Positions 1 through 8,826 are shown, numbered from the stretch's first letter. The stretch is DNA of 64,000 nucleotides from SZUA-430 sp034440355 (GCA_034440355.1 JAWXBY010000033.1:1-64000), one strand, 5' to 3'. Translations and numbers: made by a program. Notes: generated from the letters alone by a model not told the origin.

Positions 1-96
1 CGCGTCGCGACGCGGATCATCAACGAAGTGAAGGGAATAAACCGGGTGGTCTACGATGTGACCTCAAAGCCGCCGGGGACGATTGAGTGGGAGTGA
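1..96 (+). CDS. guaA: GMP synthase (glutamine-hydrolysing), 3' end only
   Basis: Only the last 31 codons lie in the window. The encoded tail, with RIINEVKGINRVVYDVTSKP followed by PGTIEWE and a TGA stop, is the nearly invariant C-terminus of GuaA, which converts XMP to GMP using glutamine and ATP in the cytoplasm. This part belongs to the C-terminal dimerisation domain that helps bind XMP. The frame is open from base 1, so the gene continues upstream. With purF at the far end, the window is bracketed by two purine genes, but 63 kb separate them and they are not an operon. Identification rests on a short but very characteristic stretch. Confidence 0.93.
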   Translation, partial: RVATRIINEVKGINRVVYDVTSKPPGTIEWE

Positions 97-212
97 GGCT
101 CGCGATGGGGACGAATCAGATGAATCTGGACATCCGCATCCCCTCCGCCCGTGCCGGTTTCGCCCAAGGCAAGCAGGAAGCGACCCGCCTAGGAAATACG
201 GGGACATGACAC

Positions 213-668
213 ATGACTAAAAGCAAATTGCTACGAATGGACAATATCGGTATCGTGGTGGAATCTCTCGATGATGCCATCTCCTTTTTCACCGAGCTTG
301 GCCTGACGTTTGAGGGGCGAGGCATGATTGAAGGCGAATGGGCCGGACGCGTCACTGGACTGGGTCATCAGCGCGTCGAGGTCGCCATGATGGTCACTCC
401 CGACGGACACAGCCGCCTTGAGCTCTCGCGTTTTCTCGCCCCTTCTGTCGTCGCCGATCACCGGAACGCCCCGGTGAACGCCCTCGGCTACCTGCGCGCT
501 ATGTTTGCTGTGAGCGACCTCGACGAAACACTCACCAGGCTCCGCAAGCACGGTGCGCAGCTCGTCGGCGAAGTGGTTCGGTACGAGAACGCGTATCGGC
601 TCTGCTACATCCGCGGCCCCGAAGGACTTCTCATCGGACTGGCAGAACCACTCGGTAGCAATCGGTAA
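213..668 (+). CDS. VOC (glyoxalase/bleomycin resistance) superfamily protein
   Basis: A 151-residue protein with the two beta-alpha-beta-beta-beta modules of the vicinal oxygen chelate fold. The first begins near residue 10 (DNIGIVVESLDDAISFFTEL) and the second near residue 92 (LRAMFAVSDLDETLTRL). Likely metal-ligand glutamates are in LELSRF and at the C-terminal GLLIGLAEPL. The start is ATG at 213, with a GGGGA element 8 bases upstream. Members include glyoxalases, dioxygenases and resistance proteins, and the substrate cannot be told from sequence. It is monocistronic or loosely linked to the next gene 200 bp downstream. Confidence 0.75.
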   Translation: MTKSKLLRMDNIGIVVESLDDAISFFTELGLTFEGRGMIEGEWAGRVTGLGHQRVEVAMMVTPDGHSRLELSRFLAPSVVADHRNAPVNALGYLRAMFAVSDLDETLTRLRKHGAQLVGEVVRYENAYRLCYIRGPEGLLIGLAEPLGSNR

Positions 669-809
669 CGGCTAGCGTCACTGGGTGGAAGAATTGGGGT
701 TCTAACCGTCGCGAACGGGCGCTATCTCGTCGTTGCGCCCTTCGATTCCCTTTGCGGTAGTGCGATCTCCAAGCGTCCCTAGGGCCTGTCGGCTTCTTAT
801 CCGTCGCGC

Positions 810-834
810 GGAACGGATCTTCGGATTGCGCGTT
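810..834 (+). promoter_or_regulatory. Candidate EcfG (general stress sigma) promoter
   Basis: GGAAC at 810-814 and CGTT at 831-834, separated by 16 bases, match the alphaproteobacterial sigma-EcfG consensus. Transcription would begin near 841, 27 bases before the ATG at 868. The remaining sequence of 669-867 shows nothing else recognisable. Confidence 0.6.
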
Positions 835-867
835 TGCGGGCGTGTGGTCGTCCCATGAGGATATGTC

Positions 868-1386
868 ATGCGTGCGTTTTCTGTTTCGTGTGATGGGAAA
901 CTTGCAATTACAGCGAGCGAGACCTCGTCCAAGAATGATTTCGACTATTTGGTAGGTCACTGGAACATCAGAAATCGCACATTGAAAGAACCGCTGGCCG
1001 GCAACGACGAATGGGCGGAATTTGATGCGACCCAGGAATTGCGACCGATATTGCTGGGTCTGGGCAACGTCGATATTTTCCATACGGAATTTGACGGAAA
1101 GCCTTTCGAAGGCCTCACCGTGCGCTTGTTCGATCCGCAGACGCGTCTGTGGACGATCTACTGGGCAGACAGCAACGCTATGAAACTCGACGGCGGAAAA
1201 GTAGGTTCCTTCGACGGCGATATGGGTGACTTCTTCGGCCGTGAAGTTGTCGGCGGCAAAGACGTTATCGTGAAATTCCACTGGGATAAGCGTAACCCGA
1301 AAGCCCCGATTTACAGCCGCGCGTTCTCCGCCGATACAGGCCGAACATGGGAGTGGAATTGGTACTCGAACTTTTCACGACCGTGA
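868..1386 (+). CDS. DUF1579-like (lipocalin-like) hypothetical protein
   Basis: A 172-residue protein with no signal peptide or membrane segment. Features such as FDYLVGHWNI near residue 29, followed by alternating hydrophobic strands (EGLTVRLFDP, LWTIYWAD, DVIVKFHWDK) and many aromatic residues, resemble DUF1579-type proteins, predicted small beta-barrels that may bind a hydrophobic ligand. The start is well supported: GAGGA sits 6 bases before ATG 868. A candidate EcfG promoter lies just upstream, so induction by general stress is likely. Biochemical function is unknown and the family assignment is by pattern only. Confidence 0.6.
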   Translation: MRAFSVSCDGKLAITASETSSKNDFDYLVGHWNIRNRTLKEPLAGNDEWAEFDATQELRPILLGLGNVDIFHTEFDGKPFEGLTVRLFDPQTRLWTIYWADSNAMKLDGGKVGSFDGDMGDFFGREVVGGKDVIVKFHWDKRNPKAPIYSRAFSADTGRTWEWNWYSNFSRP

Positions 1387-1439
1387 TCGACTGAGTTCGG
1401 CCCAGCAGCAAGTTGTGCCGGGAAGCGCAGGTTCCGAAC

Positions 1440-1991
1440 ATGACAAAGCAAATCTTATTCGTTCAAGGTGGAGGCGCGGGGGCTCATGATGAATGGGACA
1501 ACAAGCTGGTCGACAGCCTCGAACGGGAACTTGGCCGCGGTTATGAAATTCGCTACCCGCGTATGCCGAACGAGGCGGATCCGAACTACGCCGCGTGGAA
1601 GGCTGCTCTTTTGAAAGAGATCGCCGCCCTCGACGACGGCGCAATACTGATCGGCCATTCGATCGGCGGTACGATTTTGATCAACGCTCTCGCCGACGCG
1701 CCGCCCAAACGCAAACCAATTGGCATCTTCCTTGTTGCAGCGCCATTTGTCGGCGACGGTGGTTGGCCGAGTGACGACATGAAGCCGAAGCCGGACCTTG
1801 GCGCGCGTCTGCCTGCGAAAACGCCGATCTATCTCTATCACGGCGGGAGCGACGACACCGCGCCGCCCGAACATATCGACCTCTATGAGAAAGCGATTCA
1901 AGGCGCGATGGTGCGCCGGCTCCCCGGCCGCGATCACCAACTCGACAACGACCTCGCCGAGGTCGCTGCGGACATTCGCGCGCTGACCTGA
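1440..1991 (+). CDS. Alpha/beta hydrolase, RBBP9/YdeN-like serine hydrolase
   Basis: A 183-residue small serine hydrolase. The start chosen is ATG 1440, giving MTKQILFVQGGGAG; an in-frame TTG at 1413 would add nine unlikely residues. The nucleophile elbow is GHSIGG with Ser74, the acid is Asp138 or Asp139 in HGGSDDTAP, and the base is His166 in GRDHQLDN, so the triad is complete. The short size without a lid domain is typical of the RBBP9/YdeN group. The natural substrate is unknown; small esters are plausible. It lies 32 bp upstream of another alpha/beta hydrolase gene on the same strand. Confidence 0.75.
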   Translation: MTKQILFVQGGGAGAHDEWDNKLVDSLERELGRGYEIRYPRMPNEADPNYAAWKAALLKEIAALDDGAILIGHSIGGTILINALADAPPKRKPIGIFLVAAPFVGDGGWPSDDMKPKPDLGARLPAKTPIYLYHGGSDDTAPPEHIDLYEKAIQGAMVRRLPGRDHQLDNDLAEVAADIRALT

Positions 1992-2062
1992 GTCATGAAA
2001 ACTCTCGCCGATAATCCAGCGGCGTGGAACTAGTGGACGAGCGCCGCGTTACGAGGCGTGCC

Positions 2063-2947
2063 ATGGACGGCTTGTCGACCTTTCGAGCGCAAAGAGTACC
2101 GGCCGGAGATGCGGAGATTTTCGCGCTGATCGGCGGGAATGGTCCGCCTTTGCTCCTACTGCACGGTTTTCCACAAACCCACATCTGTTGGTCTCGTTTG
2201 GCGCCGCAATTGGCCGAACGGTTCACGGTCGTGCTTGCAGATCTGACCGGATATGGAGCGAGCACAGGCCCGAAGCCGGAGGAGGATGGGACCAATTACT
2301 CCAAACGCGCGGTGGCCGAACATATGGTCGAGCTGATGGCAACGCTCGGCCATGATCGGTTCTCAATTGCCGGTCACGATCGCGGTGCCCGCGTGGCGTA
2401 TCGACTTGCGCTCGATCGTCCTGAGTGCGTCCTGCGTCTTGCGGCCTTGTCGATTTTGCCGACATTCGCGATGTGGCGAAAGCTCGGCGACGTCGAGAAG
2501 GCCATCGAGACTTACCACTGGTTCCTGCTCGCGCAGAAGCATCCGATACCCCACGATCTGCTGTTGGGTGCGCCGGCAAAGTTGGTGAGGAACACGATCA
2601 GATCATGGACGAAGTCTCAAACGCTGGATGCTTTCCCATCCGATGAACTTGCAGCTTATGAGAGCGCTTTTGCGAAGCCTGAGGTCGTCAATGCCGTGTG
2701 TGCCGAATATCGCGCAGGATGGACAACCGACCGCATGCATGACGAGGCCGATGTGGCTGCCAAGCGCAAAATTAGGTGCCCGCTGCTGTTGCTGTGGGGG
2801 CTTAGTGAATATTCCGAGGATGAGATGCGTGCGACGTGGTGCGAGATTGCCGACGACATCACGGCAAATGGCCTCGACTGCGGTCACTTTGTTGTCGAGG
2901 AAGCGCCGGAACGCTCACTTGCCAAGCTGATCACCTTTTTCTCTTGA
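2063..2947 (+). CDS. Alpha/beta hydrolase, fluoroacetate dehalogenase homologue with altered triad
   Basis: A 294-residue protein starting at ATG 2063, where GAGG lies about 6 bases upstream; an in-frame GTG at 2024 lacks a ribosome site. It follows the fluoroacetate dehalogenase pattern closely: HGFPQT oxyanion loop, GHDRGARVAYR with nucleophile Asp106 and the carboxylate-binding arginines, YHWFLLAQ halide-pocket His-Trp, EYRAG tyrosine, and CGHF with His275. The position of the catalytic acid (Asp134 in the characterised Rhodopseudomonas enzyme, LDILPT) is serine here (LSILPT, Ser130). It may be inactive, use another acid such as the one in WGLSEYSED after strand 7, or act on a different substrate. 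Confidence 0.78.
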   Translation: MDGLSTFRAQRVPAGDAEIFALIGGNGPPLLLLHGFPQTHICWSRLAPQLAERFTVVLADLTGYGASTGPKPEEDGTNYSKRAVAEHMVELMATLGHDRFSIAGHDRGARVAYRLALDRPECVLRLAALSILPTFAMWRKLGDVEKAIETYHWFLLAQKHPIPHDLLLGAPAKLVRNTIRSWTKSQTLDAFPSDELAAYESAFAKPEVVNAVCAEYRAGWTTDRMHDEADVAAKRKIRCPLLLLWGLSEYSEDEMRATWCEIADDITANGLDCGHFVVEEAPERSLAKLITFFS

Positions 2948-2984
2948 GGGTGAGTCCGAGAGCGCGGCGAACGAGGTATCGAAG

Positions 2985-3530
2985 CTAGGGGGGGGGCCCT
3001 TGGTCTGCATCTCCGGAATTCGAGAGAATCTCATCCACGACGCGTTCGAGCGGCGCGGTGGCGTCGATGATGATGCCGCCCTTCGGGGTATCTTCTTTCG
3101 TTGCATGCAATCGCACGATCAGCTCCCGTTCGCTCGGCCGTCCGCCAAATTCGTCTTTAGGTCTTGCGGCAAGGCGCCGGTTCAAGGTGTCGAGATCGAT
3201 CTCGAGAACGAAAACCCTGTCGAACAAATCGATAAAGCGGGCGAAGTTGCGGGAGCCGCCGCAGAAGAAGGTGATCGCGTTGCGGTGATCGGCGATCACG
3301 GATTTGACTTTGCCCACATCCCAAATGTGATGCTCGTGCCCCCAGGTGACGCCGTCCGCCGCGCTCTCGTGGGCGGGCCCATCCACAGGTTCGCCCGTCT
3401 TTGGATCGCCTTGATAAGCCAACTCTCGGTCACCGTTGATGGCGTGATAGCCGCGCCGCCGCAGTTCGTGGCAGACGGCCGTCTTGCCGGTGCCGGAAAC
3501 GCCTTCGATCAGATAGTTTCTGATGCCCAT
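2985..3530 (-). CDS. P-loop nucleoside/nucleotide kinase-like protein
   Basis: A 181-residue protein opening with IEGVSGTGKTAVCHEL, a Walker A loop at about residues 9-17. The following NGDRELAY and later LIVRLHATKEDTPKGG segments resemble the small AAA/kinase-like ATPases often annotated as nucleoside kinases. The substrate is not evident. It is minus strand and probably transcribed alone, lying 19 bp upstream of the lytic transglycosylase start region in the opposite reading order. Its last codons run through nine consecutive G (2988-2996 on the plus strand), giving a Pro-Pro-Pro end immediately before the stop, so slippage there would change the C-terminus. Confidence 0.65.
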   Translation of the reverse strand: MGIRNYLIEGVSGTGKTAVCHELRRRGYHAINGDRELAYQGDPKTGEPVDGPAHESAADGVTWGHEHHIWDVGKVKSVIADHRNAITFFCGGSRNFARFIDLFDRVFVLEIDLDTLNRRLAARPKDEFGGRPSERELIVRLHATKEDTPKGGIIIDATAPLERVVDEILSNSGDADQGPPP

Positions 3531-3549
3531 TTCCGCTCTCGTTGATCCG

Positions 3550-5592
3550 TCAACGCACGCGGCGGAGGCTTTGGTTGAGTTCTTGCGGGTTTAGCGGTTC
3601 GCCTCGGCGGGCTTTGTAGGCAAGGTGGTTCTCTAGGACGCGCATCACGTAGTTGCGGGTTTCGTCGAAGGGGATGGCTTCGATCCAGTCGATGACGTCG
3701 ACTTTGGCGTCGTCGCGGAGGTCGCCGTGCGTGGTGGTCCAGGCGAGGACGCGCGCTTTGCCTGCGTTGTAGCCGGCGATGGTCAGAACCCAGGAGCCGC
3801 CTAGCGCGTCGAGCAGGTCCTTCACGTGATAGCAGCCGATCGCCAGATTGATTTCAGGTTTGTGTAGGTCGTCCGCGCCGGCATAGGGGAGGGCGTTACG
3901 CCGTGCCACCTCCTGCGCGGTCGAGGGTAGGAGTTGAAGGAGGCCGCGGGCGTTCGCGCTGCTGACGGCGGCGGGATCGAACTCGCTCTCCTGCCGGATG
4001 AGCGCGAGGATGAGGGCGGGCGGAACGCCGGCCGTCGTGCAGGCTGGCGGCAAGTCGATCAGGGGATAGAGTTGGTCCGGCCGCGACAGGCCCAGCGTTT
4101 GCGCTTTCTTGGCGCTGCGCACGGCACCGTAGTTGTTGCCGAGCCGCGAGAGGCGTGCGCTTAGCGTGGTGGCGCAGGCCGCAGACTGGCAAACATCGAT
4201 GGCGGCATTGGCAAAGACATTGGCGCGGCGGTTGTCGGCGATGCGGAGCAACACGGCTACGGCTTGGATGAGTTGTTCGATGTCTTCGCCGGCTGCGGTG
4301 GCTGATGGATTGGGCGTGCGGCTTGCCGGCGGCGGCGCGTCCTTCAGCATCTCTAGCGCGAGCCGCCCGTAGAACGCGGTCGGCGCCGCGGCGGCGTCTG
4401 CGAGCGCTTGGCGCGCCTTCGCCTCTTCGTCGAGCGCCTTGAGCGCGAGTGCTTTCCAATAGTCGGCGCGGGCGTGCGTGATCGGCGACTTCGCCGCCGC
4501 CTCCAGGTTCTGGAAATGGGTCAGGGCCTTTTTCGGCTCGTCCAAATTGCGTAGCGCGATCCAGCCGGACAAGAACTCAGCGTCGAGATACGCGACGACA
4601 TTGTTGTTGGCGGAAAGATGCGTGCGGGACGCTAGCTTGTAGGCGGTGTCGTGTTCGCCGGCGTCGCGTGCGTCACGTGCCTGGAGATTGTGTTCGAGCC
4701 ACCAGGCTTGCGAATACGATTGCGGGAGCGCACCGGTGTTGTCGGCTTTCATCAGCAGCGCCCACGCCTCTTCCGTCTTGCCGGCCTTTCGCTGCTGCAC
4801 CGCCTGGTCATAGATGAGGCTCGCGGCCCATGCGGGCGATGGCGCTTCGTCGAGGACGTCGTCGAGATCGATCGCGTTGCCCGACTGGAGTTTGACCCTT
4901 GCGTCCACCGCGACCTGCGCCTTTGCCGACAGCAGCGGCAGAAGTTCGCGGGCGCCCGAGACACTCCGATTCCACAGTGCGTCGTCGGCGCGCGCGAGGT
5001 GGTCGGCTTCGGGCAGCGTCATTTGCGTGCCGCTTGTCCAGTCCTGGTAATCGGCGAGGGTCAGCGTGCGCGCCAGCCAGCAACGTCTGATGCCGGAAAG
5101 CGCGTCCGGTTTCTGTTCGTGCGCAAACTGAAATTTCGCCCAGGCCAGGCAGCCGGCACTGGTGCGCGGCGGGCGCGCCTTGAACCAAGCGGGCCCTTTC
5201 GTGTCGACCAGCGCATTGGTGAGCAGCGCCTCCTCGCCGCGCTGAACGATCTGAAAGCGTCCCGGCCAATTGGCGTGCGCGCCTAAGAACGCATCGATCT
5301 CATCGAAGGTCGCGCCAGAATCCTGCGACGACACATAGCGCCATTGCACGAGGTCGCGCACGACCGCCGGCTGCTTTTCCGAGAGCGTTTTCGCACCCGA
5401 CCAATCCTTTGCATCCTGCGCCGCGAAAGCTTTGGTGAGAGCTTCAAGTGCCTTCGCGTTTGGTTCTATTTCGGCGGCCCGGGTGGGGGCCGGGAGTAGC
5501 GAGGCGCTGATTGCGAGCAGCAGAGTGGCGACGCGCGCTGCGGCCCTAGCGCGGAGCTTCGGCTTGCTATTGTTCAGATGGGTCGTGCTCAT
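3550..5592 (-). CDS. Soluble lytic transglycosylase (Slt70-type)
   Basis: A 680-residue periplasmic enzyme that cleaves peptidoglycan glycan strands with formation of 1,6-anhydro-muramic acid. The start at ATG 5592 places a hydrophobic signal segment (ARVATLLLAISASLLPAPTRA) at the N-terminus; a longer reading from 5658 is less likely. Residues about 50-500 are helical and TPR-like, matching the ring-shaped U/L domains of Slt70. The C-terminal domain carries LALIRQESEFDP with the catalytic Glu, GLLQLLPSTA and IAGYNAGKARV, the three standard SLT motifs. It is convergent with no partner gene; neighbours do not suggest a special role beyond wall turnover. Confidence 0.9.
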   Translation of the reverse strand: MSTTHLNNSKPKLRARAAARVATLLLAISASLLPAPTRAAEIEPNAKALEALTKAFAAQDAKDWSGAKTLSEKQPAVVRDLVQWRYVSSQDSGATFDEIDAFLGAHANWPGRFQIVQRGEEALLTNALVDTKGPAWFKARPPRTSAGCLAWAKFQFAHEQKPDALSGIRRCWLARTLTLADYQDWTSGTQMTLPEADHLARADDALWNRSVSGARELLPLLSAKAQVAVDARVKLQSGNAIDLDDVLDEAPSPAWAASLIYDQAVQQRKAGKTEEAWALLMKADNTGALPQSYSQAWWLEHNLQARDARDAGEHDTAYKLASRTHLSANNNVVAYLDAEFLSGWIALRNLDEPKKALTHFQNLEAAAKSPITHARADYWKALALKALDEEAKARQALADAAAAPTAFYGRLALEMLKDAPPPASRTPNPSATAAGEDIEQLIQAVAVLLRIADNRRANVFANAAIDVCQSAACATTLSARLSRLGNNYGAVRSAKKAQTLGLSRPDQLYPLIDLPPACTTAGVPPALILALIRQESEFDPAAVSSANARGLLQLLPSTAQEVARRNALPYAGADDLHKPEINLAIGCYHVKDLLDALGGSWVLTIAGYNAGKARVLAWTTTHGDLRDDAKVDVIDWIEAIPFDETRNYVMRVLENHLAYKARRGEPLNPQELNQSLRRVR

Positions 5593-5677
5593 CGTGCTGG
5601 ACTGTCCAGGGAACTGCGCTTGAGGTCCAAGGATGGACTGTGGATGGGCGACGGGCAAGCAGGGGCGCGCGTGTGGT

Positions 5678-6592
5678 CTAGCGGCCCCCGAGGCGGGTTT
5701 TGAGAAGGTCGAACAGCCACTCGAGGCCTGCGTCCATCATCGCGGCCTTCGGCATGACGGCGCGGGCTTGGAAGGGGCGCATCGGCAGGGGGGCTTGCGT
5801 GGCGACGACGCCGAAGCGTTTGCCGTGGCGGGCGACGAAGGCTTTCGACAATGTCGTGATCAAGTCGGTCTCGGCGACGAGCGCGCAGGCCAGCATGAAG
5901 TTCGGCACCGTTACGGCGACCCGCCGCGTGCGGCCCATGCTTGCCAGGGTGTCGTCGATGAACGTGTGCGGGTCGCCCGTGGGCGAAATCACCACATGGG
6001 GAATTTCGCAGAAGCGATCCAAAGACGGATCGCGGACGAAGGGATGTTTCGCGCGCGTCGCGATGACGAAGTCGCCTTCGAGGAGCACATGGTCGACAAA
6101 CCGCTTCGGTATGTCCCTCAGCAATACGATCGCGATGTCGACGGTGCGCGCATCCAGTTCGGCGACGGCCTGTTCGTGCAGCAGCTGGCGCACGTTGACG
6201 TCGATGCGCGGCGCCACGCGGCGGATCTCCGCCAGCAGCGGCGACAGAAAGATCGCGGCCATGGAGTCGGGCATACCGATGGTGAAACGGCGCGCGGACG
6301 AACGTGGATCGAAAGGCTGCGCTGTCGCTATGACGCGCCGCGCACGCGCCAGAATGTCGGCGACCGGTTCGGCCAGCGTTAGTGCCCGCTCGGTCGGGAC
6401 GACGCCCTTCGGCGTTTTGAGAAACAGCGGGTCGTTGAGAAGCTGACGCAAGCGCTTCAGGCCGTGACTGACCGCAGAGGACGTCAAGCTCAGCTGTTTG
6501 GCCGCCCGGCCGACATGCCGTTCGTGCAGCACCACCTCGAAAAGGTGCAGCAGATTCAGGTCGGCGCGGGAGAGATTATTTTCATTCATCAT
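5678..6592 (-). CDS. LysR-family transcriptional regulator
   Basis: A 304-residue regulator. The winged helix-turn-helix is at residues about 9-67, including VGRAAKQLSLTSSAVSHGLK and the following DPLFLKTPKGVVPTERA wing. The rest is a periplasmic-binding-protein-like effector domain (FTIGMPDSMAAIFLSPLL). It is closest in style to the NodD/LinR-type group that starts with LNLLHLFEVV. It is divergent from the Spy-like gene at 6711 with a T-N11-A palindrome between them, so it may control itself and that gene. No metabolic gene is adjacent to suggest its inducer. Confidence 0.88.
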   Translation of the reverse strand: MMNENNLSRADLNLLHLFEVVLHERHVGRAAKQLSLTSSAVSHGLKRLRQLLNDPLFLKTPKGVVPTERALTLAEPVADILARARRVIATAQPFDPRSSARRFTIGMPDSMAAIFLSPLLAEIRRVAPRIDVNVRQLLHEQAVAELDARTVDIAIVLLRDIPKRFVDHVLLEGDFVIATRAKHPFVRDPSLDRFCEIPHVVISPTGDPHTFIDDTLASMGRTRRVAVTVPNFMLACALVAETDLITTLSKAFVARHGKRFGVVATQAPLPMRPFQARAVMPKAAMMDAGLEWLFDLLKTRLGGR

Positions 6593-6596
6593 ATAA

Positions 6597-6620
6597 GTGA
6601 AATCATATCATTTGATTCAC
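6597..6620. promoter_or_regulatory. Candidate LysR operator
   Basis: Between the divergent LysR and Spy-like genes lies a dyad with GTGAA and TTCAC arms around a T-N11-A core (TCATATCATTTGA at 6603-6615), the typical form of a LysR recognition site. It begins only 5 bases from the LysR start codon, which fits autorepression. Confidence 0.45.
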
Positions 6621-6710
6621 CACGTCGTCCACCGCACCTGTCCCCGCAACGGACGGCGGGCGGTCGCGCTCCGCCGGGCCGGTGAGACCTCGAAACCCAG
6701 GAGAACCAAC

Positions 6711-7115
6711 ATGAGTGTGAAATATCTTTTGCTTGTCGTCGGCGCCTTGTTCTTGGCCGGCGGCGTGGCGCAGGCCGACCCGACGCTCAAGTCAAAGCTG
6801 TCGTTGAGCATGGAACAGGCCAAGCAGGTCGACGACATCCAGAAGAAGTACCGCAAGCCCTTCGCCGCCAAGCGCCAGGAGTTCAACAAGGAGATGCGCG
6901 TGCTGCGCCGGGCTAAAATCGCCAACGACAGCGCCGGCGTCGCGCGCCAGGAAAAGATCACGACGAAGCTGCGCGAAGAACTGCGCGTCATGCGCAAGCA
7001 GGAAAACGAGGAAATTCGCGCCGTGCTGACGCCCGCGCAACGCGAAAAATTCGAACAGGTGCTCGCTGAGCGCAGAGGGATGCACGGCAACGACAGCGAC
7101 GACCTGGAGCTTTAA
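6711..7115 (+). CDS. Spy/CpxP-like periplasmic helical protein
   Basis: A 134-residue secreted protein. The start is ATG 6711, preceded by AGGAGAACCAAC, a strong ribosome site. The signal peptide runs to about residue 22 (LLLVVGALFLAGGVAQA). The mature part is charged and almost entirely helical, with a final LTPAQREKFEQVL motif of the LTxxQ type found in Spy, CpxP and Zn-resistance-associated proteins. Such proteins act as periplasmic chaperones or metal and stress sensors. No CpxAR-like pair is nearby, and the divergent LysR gene is the only visible regulator candidate. Confidence 0.7.
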   Translation: MSVKYLLLVVGALFLAGGVAQADPTLKSKLSLSMEQAKQVDDIQKKYRKPFAAKRQEFNKEMRVLRRAKIANDSAGVARQEKITTKLREELRVMRKQENEEIRAVLTPAQREKFEQVLAERRGMHGNDSDDLEL

Positions 7116-7161
7116 CGCGCGTCCGGCGTCACGCGGCGTCAGCCGGCCCCTATCTTCACCT

Positions 7162-7197
7162 CCCCCTCTCCCTTTCGATTTCGGAAGGGCGAGGGGG
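7162..7197. terminator. Imperfect hairpin after the Spy-like gene
   Basis: Arms 7162-7174 (CCCCCTCTCCCTT) and 7185-7197 pair at 12 of 13 positions around a 10-base loop. No T-tract follows on the plus strand, so it is at best a weak or Rho-assisted terminator between the convergent genes ending at 7115 and 7327. The rest of 7116-7326 shows nothing recognisable. Confidence 0.4.
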
Positions 7198-7326
7198 CAT
7201 GTTGAGGTTGCGGGGGCGGCGGACACAGTGGCGGGACACGGATAACGATAACGCGACAGGCGCTTTAAGCTGGCGTGGGCACGTCTTCCACGTCAGCCGC
7301 GAGTGGCCAATTCGCGCCGGTCGCCG

Positions 7327-8826
7327 TCACTCGGCTGTGCCCGCGGTCGTTTCGGCCTTTCGGCGATCCAGCGCCTCGCGGCAGTGTGCGTGATCGGTTC
7401 GACTGAGGCGGTATTTCCCATAGAAGATGATCGCGATAGCGGCGCCCATTGCAGCAAGTGGGCCGGCTACAAGTCCGAGCCGGAAAAGCACGTCTTGGGA
7501 GACCTTTCCGGGGACGGCACCGAAGGGAAAGCGAACAAAGGTGTCCAGCGCAACGCCCGCGATCAGATGCGAAACCGAGTTGGCGGCCTTCGCGAAGAAC
7601 AGGCGCGCCGAATAAAACATGCCTTCTTGCCTTCGACCCGACTCAAGCTCGTGTTGATCCGAAACGTCGGCGAGCATCGACATCACGCAGACGTTGAGCG
7701 CGCCGAGGCAGAAGGCGCCGGCCGCTCCGTGAACAAGGAGGATGGGCAACAAGAGCGCGTCGCCATTTGCCGGCATCAGTCCGAGCATGCGGCCCAAGAC
7801 CGTCAACGGTATCAGGACGGCGCAAACCGTGATGCTGGTCACGCACACCAGGCGCTTTTCCGACTGGGCAATGAGAAACGGCGTGCTCAAGGCGCCGAGG
7901 ACGAACCCGCAAGCGTGGGCGATGCCGAACCAGCGAAGTTCGTCGGGTACGAGTTCCCAATAGAAGGTGCCCATGAACGTGCCGACGGTTTCGCCCACAC
8001 CGATGGTCAACGACAGGAAGAAGAAGCCGACGAGCAGGGATAGATAGTGACGATTGCTGAGCGCGCTCGTTATGTCGCTGAACATTCCGCCAACCGAAAA
8101 ACGCTTCGTGCCGGGCGGCGCTTTCGACAGGTGAGGCAACTCCTTCAGTGTTCCGATGGCGCAGATATAAACGCCGATCACGATCGCCGCTGCCGCGAAG
8201 AGCATCAGCGGCCCGTACGACGCGGGATCCAGATGACCCGGAACGACCGCGCCGTCGGATAGGCGCACGCGCTCGCCGGCAAAAAAGAACGAGTAGGCGA
8301 CGTAGCCGACCGACGCGCCGAAGAAGAAGCCGAACACCGCGTTGTAGCTGAAAATCGCGGAGCGCTCGTCGTAGTCGTCCGAAAGTTCCGCGCCCAGTGC
8401 CAAGTGAGGGACCGAGTAGAACGTCAGGAAAATGCGGCCGATCACGGTCCACGCAGCCATCCAGAGAAACAGCGGTAGCTGGTCCGGTGTCTGCGCGCCG
8501 GCGGGGATGACCAGCATGAAGTCGGGCGGCTGGAAGAGAAAATAGAGTGACGCGCCCAGCGGGATCGGTGCGATCAGCAGAAACGGATGGCGGCGGCCGA
8601 GGCGCGAGCGCCAACGATCGGAGAGCGAGCCTACGATCGGGTCACTGACCGCGTCGGCGAATATGGCGATCATGGTCGCAAGACCGACGAGGCTGTTCGA
8701 AAGCCCGATCGCTTGATTGTAGTAGATCGCGCTGAAGGTGATGAACAAGCCGAGATACATGGACTCGGCGAGCTGGCCGAAACCGAACGCAAGTTTCACC
8801 GGGAGCGAAATTCGTCGCCCAGCCAT
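7327..8826 (-). CDS. MFS transporter, GPH cation-symporter (MelB-like) type
   Basis: A 499-residue, twelve-helix inner-membrane protein. The family signature DPIVGSLSDRWRSRLGRRHP lies in the loop between helices 2 and 3, typical of glycoside-pentoside-hexuronide sodium or proton symporters such as MelB. The start MAGRRISLPVKLAFGFGQL at 8826 fits the family N-terminus; an in-frame earlier ATG at 8847 is possible. It is divergent from the D-aminoacylase-type gene and may import a glycoside or another polar substrate related to that enzyme, though the substrate cannot be read from sequence. Confidence 0.85.
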   Translation of the reverse strand: MAGRRISLPVKLAFGFGQLAESMYLGLFITFSAIYYNQAIGLSNSLVGLATMIAIFADAVSDPIVGSLSDRWRSRLGRRHPFLLIAPIPLGASLYFLFQPPDFMLVIPAGAQTPDQLPLFLWMAAWTVIGRIFLTFYSVPHLALGAELSDDYDERSAIFSYNAVFGFFFGASVGYVAYSFFFAGERVRLSDGAVVPGHLDPASYGPLMLFAAAAIVIGVYICAIGTLKELPHLSKAPPGTKRFSVGGMFSDITSALSNRHYLSLLVGFFFLSLTIGVGETVGTFMGTFYWELVPDELRWFGIAHACGFVLGALSTPFLIAQSEKRLVCVTSITVCAVLIPLTVLGRMLGLMPANGDALLLPILLVHGAAGAFCLGALNVCVMSMLADVSDQHELESGRRQEGMFYSARLFFAKAANSVSHLIAGVALDTFVRFPFGAVPGKVSQDVLFRLGLVAGPLAAMGAAIAIIFYGKYRLSRTDHAHCREALDRRKAETTAGTAE

